Source: Arbacia lixula
Taxonomy: Eukaryota > Echinodermata > Echinoidea > Arbacioida > Arbaciidae
Assembly (NCBI GenBank): GCA_963669155.1
Contig: OZ022583.1
Location: forward strand, 2,292,230-2,356,229
Reading direction: 5' to 3'
DNA: 64,000 bases
Shown piece after piece: positions 60,926 through 64,000 of this stretch. Every line of letters starts with the position of its first letter. Position 1 is the stretch's first letter. The translations under genes and the position numbers were made by a program. The notes beneath the pieces are model-generated. The model worked only from the letters and a program-made list of their open reading frames with translations, had not been told where the DNA came from and made no database searches.

Positions 60926-62326
60926 CATGATTCAGTTTCAATAGATGGAACGCTCATCGAATCTATTCGTTGTTGCTACTCGGACAAACCTCGAACAAGC
61001 TTTGGGGTTACCATTGGTACCGTATTGTTTGAGCAACGTGAATGAAAGGTTGCATACATAACGAAAATAATCTTTTGCCGTGTAATGAATTAGATGTAGC
61101 GTGTGAAACCATAAGCTATTTTCGTGATCTACTCACAACTGTTCTCTTAAGTGCGTATTATCGCGGTATTACATCACCTGTATCTAGCGATTCGGTTTCA
61201 ATTGGTGGACAAACCTCGGACAAGCTTTTGAGGTTACTAAAGTAGGGATGTGTTGGACCTATTATTTGAAGGACTTTGCTCGGAAAGACTTACTTTAATC
61301 GTTCAGGGCCGCCCCCCCCCCCCCTAAGAATTCAAAACGTTCAGGTGTTTTAAAGAACACGATGTGTTTATAATTATGCAATTCCTTCCTATGAGTAAAA
61401 AAAAGAATCTGGTTAAGGAGCCATTTTAAAAGAAGTGAGAACAATATGAGCAGTGTTGATCAACATAACTTTATCTCAGTAGATCAAAGCTCCACCCAGT
61501 ACAGACAGTAATGTACCTGCGCTAGTCTTACGGTGCCTGTAAACGTATGCAAGAAGCGAGCTCGATAAATGTATTATCTCAGGATAAAGCCTACACAGTG
61601 AAGGATGTTTGCTTACATAACGCATGCTGTATTTCGTATTTGTATACGAGCTCTTCCTAATCTAACACCGCGCGTTGTGTACCATACAAAGAACGCATAA
61701 GACCGACGGACACATTGTGTGCGCTCTCATTATACTCTCTGTACTTAAATACAAGGATGTTTAAGTAACATGGGGAACCATCAACTGTTTAAATTAATGC
61801 AGATTCATTGTAGTCTTCTAGTCACATAAGAATGATTTACAAAGGCTTTCTCTTTGATCCCGTATGTTCAATCCGGCCGCCGAATATCTGGGTAATAACA
61901 ACCAGTTCATCAGCCAAAGCTGAAATGTATACATGGTTAGGAATTATATCGAAAAATTCATGTGGACATGAAACAATCGCGTATGCATCGCATAGTTAAT
62001 AAGGAGAGCAGGGAGGGACATTCTTTGGGCCGGTCGCCATACCAGAAGGGTAGTAATCGGTAGTTGGTAAGGGTCATTAGCATTAGTTAAGTGCGATGTT
62101 TTTTGTTCGGTTTTTTTTTCTCCTCTCTTAAATCCAATTTAATTATTATTTTTAATAGCAATAAGCTTGGCTGGTGCAAATTAAGCAACATAATATCTAT
62201 TTATTAGAGGCAAAACACGTACTATTCATCAAACAGTATACTTTCACAATTTAGGCCTTCGACCAATAACGTATTCAGAATTAAAATGCGCATTCACACT
62301 CTTTTTTTGCCCATTGTTGAAGGAAT

Positions 62327-62510
62327 CAAAATGTTGAGGATTTGTGATTTAATTACTAATTTCTCCAAATGTCGATCATTTGAGGGCAACTTACTTTCAG
62401 CAAGTTTCTCAAATGGACAGTACATGAATTTAAGACCATTGGCAAGAAGATTGCTCACGATCACCTTTTTAAGGCTTTTTGTCTTCCCAGTACAGTATAT
62501 TCCCTTTCAA
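62327..62510 (+). mobile_element. Half-copy of the intron 1 palindromic MITE
   Basis: The sequence matches the right half of the element at 18966-19337: ATGTTGAGGATTT, ATCATTTGAGGGCAA, ACATGAATTTAAGACCATTG, GCAAGAAGATTGCT, CCCAGTACAGTATAT and CCCTTT. The terminal TTAA is mutated to TTCA. No left arm is visible upstream, so this is a truncated or half-size relative. It shows the element is a dispersed family in this genome. Confidence 0.8.
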
Positions 62511-63539
62511 AGACAGAACTCACTTTTTTTAAATCATATTTTATTTCTTCCTCTTAGCATATGAAAATAATATATTACATGAAATAAGTTACACAGTTGG
62601 TTCAAAATTCATTTTTACATTTCATCATTCATAAACATTTTTACTTTGATTATGAAATAGCATAAATTTTACAAATCCGAAAAAATACAAATGAACTTGA
62701 ATCCATCTATACACATTCTTTAACATTTTTTGTCAGCTTATAATAAAAAAAGGAGTAGTAATGTAGACAGAATTATATAAATATCAATTTATACATTTTT
62801 TTTCATTTACAGTATCATTTTTAATCAAAATAATTTTGAGGAAGTTATTTTTAAACAAAATTCCACTGCTCACTGCTCACATGACGTGTATCACATTAAG
62901 ACCAGCAGAACCGCGAAGGCACGAAAATATCACAAGATGCACCATGAACAGAAGAAGGAGAAGATAAAAACTCGACAATAGGCTTGTACATCCTTCCAAT
63001 AGCAAACAGGATTTCAATTTGATATATTTTTTTTTACATCACTAGCTATTTTATCCAAAGTAACATCCCCGTCTACAATAATACAATGCACATCGTCAAG
63101 ACATGATTATAGGAGCGAAGACGACATCCTCACCGCTGAGAAGAAAGAAAGGGATAAGAAGAAAATCTGATTTGAGAATTGTGGTCATTAATTTCCCTCG
63201 ACTTTCACAACCATTCCGGCGGTCCATGTATCATTGGTGTGGAGAGCTTAGTCGCGCTCCGTCGACCTGCATGAGACGCATCATCAACTCAAACACGATT
63301 CGCCGTCTTCCCAGATGGCCTGCATGGGTCGCTGGTCGATGCCGGGTCGAATGATGCAAAAGGAGGAAGGAAAACATATATCATATGTTTGGTTCTAATC
63401 TAGGTGAGGTGAGCGCGCTCCACGATTTTTATTTCGTGTATGCTCACAGCGTGGTGTGATGTTACAATGATATAATTTTGCACTTTATATGACGTGTTTC
63501 ATCATTTTCACCAGTGTTCATGTAAGGTCGAAAACAATA

Positions 63540-63754
63540 TCATTATTATTATCATTATTAGCAGTACTACTTCTACCAATACTACGACTACTACTGTAAT
63601 AATTGTTATCATTATTACTAATACTACTACTACGACTACTACTTCTTCTATTACTTCTACTACTACCACTGTTACTACTACTACTACTACGACTATTTCT
63701 AATACTACTAGTACGACGACTACTACTACTACTACTTTTACTACTACTACTATG

Positions 63755-63807
<53 letters not shown>

Positions 63808-63830
63808 TACTACAATTATTGGTGTTGTTA
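63540..63830 (+). repeat. (ACT)n/(ATT)n trinucleotide array
   Basis: Imperfect triplet array, purest at about 63755-63800. The Thr-rich open frame over it is an artefact. Confidence 0.95.
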
Positions 63831-64000
63831 ATATGTATTACTAAACAGCAAGTAATTTAACCAATATTTCTTAAGAGGGGTGGTGGAGGGGAAGGGGAGG
63901 GGGCGGCGGTGTACTAGTTTGGAGCGCGCCCCCTTTTGAAACTGCAGGAGAGAACCACGCGACCTACTCCCGTGTATCACCCTGCCAATCAATACCTTGC

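Larger units (their letters stand above)
57721..64000. other. Downstream flank, no gene recognised
   Basis: AT-rich DNA with GAT and ACT triplet arrays, the CCCCTTTTGCAA repeat cluster, a MITE half-copy and a C-run at about 61312-61324. Frames such as 63103-63354 and 61042-61245 show no recognisable family. The end (63870-63960) is G-rich and locally GC-rich but too short to interpret. Confidence 0.6.

Overview
This is animal nuclear DNA. It is AT-rich, crowded with microsatellites, and carries one long, widely spaced multi-exon gene. I can assemble that gene on the + strand as nine coding exons between 10377 and 56481. It encodes a T-box transcription factor of the Tbx1/10 subfamily, predicted at 580 aa (560 aa if the 60-nt exon 7 is skipped). 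The exon phases agree at all eight junctions, and every intron has GT..AG ends. The T-box runs from about residue 179 to 372. It reads like vertebrate Tbx1 and amphioxus Tbx1/10 (for example [36 protein letters not shown]), not like Tbx20, Tbx2/3 or Brachyury.

The source is probably an invertebrate deuterostome, most likely an echinoderm such as a sea urchin. There is a single Tbx1/10-type gene with large introns. The non-coding DNA is full of (GA)n, (CA)n, (CTA)n and poly-G/C tracts, and the palindrome TAGGCCTA and its variants recur throughout. The species assignment is inference.

Layout: 1-9.6 kb is upstream flank with microsatellites, a ~112-bp minisatellite and one doubtful 30-codon small ORF at 6578. 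9.6-10.38 kb is a CpG-richer putative promoter/5'UTR. Exon 1 (10377-10614) encodes the N-terminus with an eh1-like repression motif. Intron 1 (15 kb) holds a 372-bp near-perfect palindromic MITE (18966-19337) and a nested inverted/direct repeat complex (23.5-24.3 kb). Exon 2 (25682-26060) brings the nuclear localisation signal and the start of the T-box. Intron 2 (20.5 kb) is the most repeat-laden part, with a tRNA-derived SINE head near 31.44 kb. Exons 3-6 (46591-52413) encode the rest of the T-box. Exon 7 (53261-53320) is a symmetric 60-nt, probably alternative, cassette. Exon 8 (55336-55463) carries the RNHHRP sequence that corresponds to the segment just after the T-box in Tbx1. Exon 9 (56042-56481) encodes the C-terminal region and the stop. 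A 3'UTR of about 1.2 kb with a candidate poly(A) signal at 57689 follows. From there to 64 kb I see flanking DNA with repeats, including a half-copy of the intron 1 MITE, and no second gene.

I see no operon, CRISPR array, complete transposon ORF, rRNA gene or intact tRNA gene. The most noteworthy signals are the palindromic MITE family, two very long AG-free polypyrimidine tracts in front of exons 4 and 8, the cassette exon 7 inserted at the end of the T-box with a duplicated acceptor region upstream, and a consistent polarity of purine dinucleotide repeats running into G-tracts.
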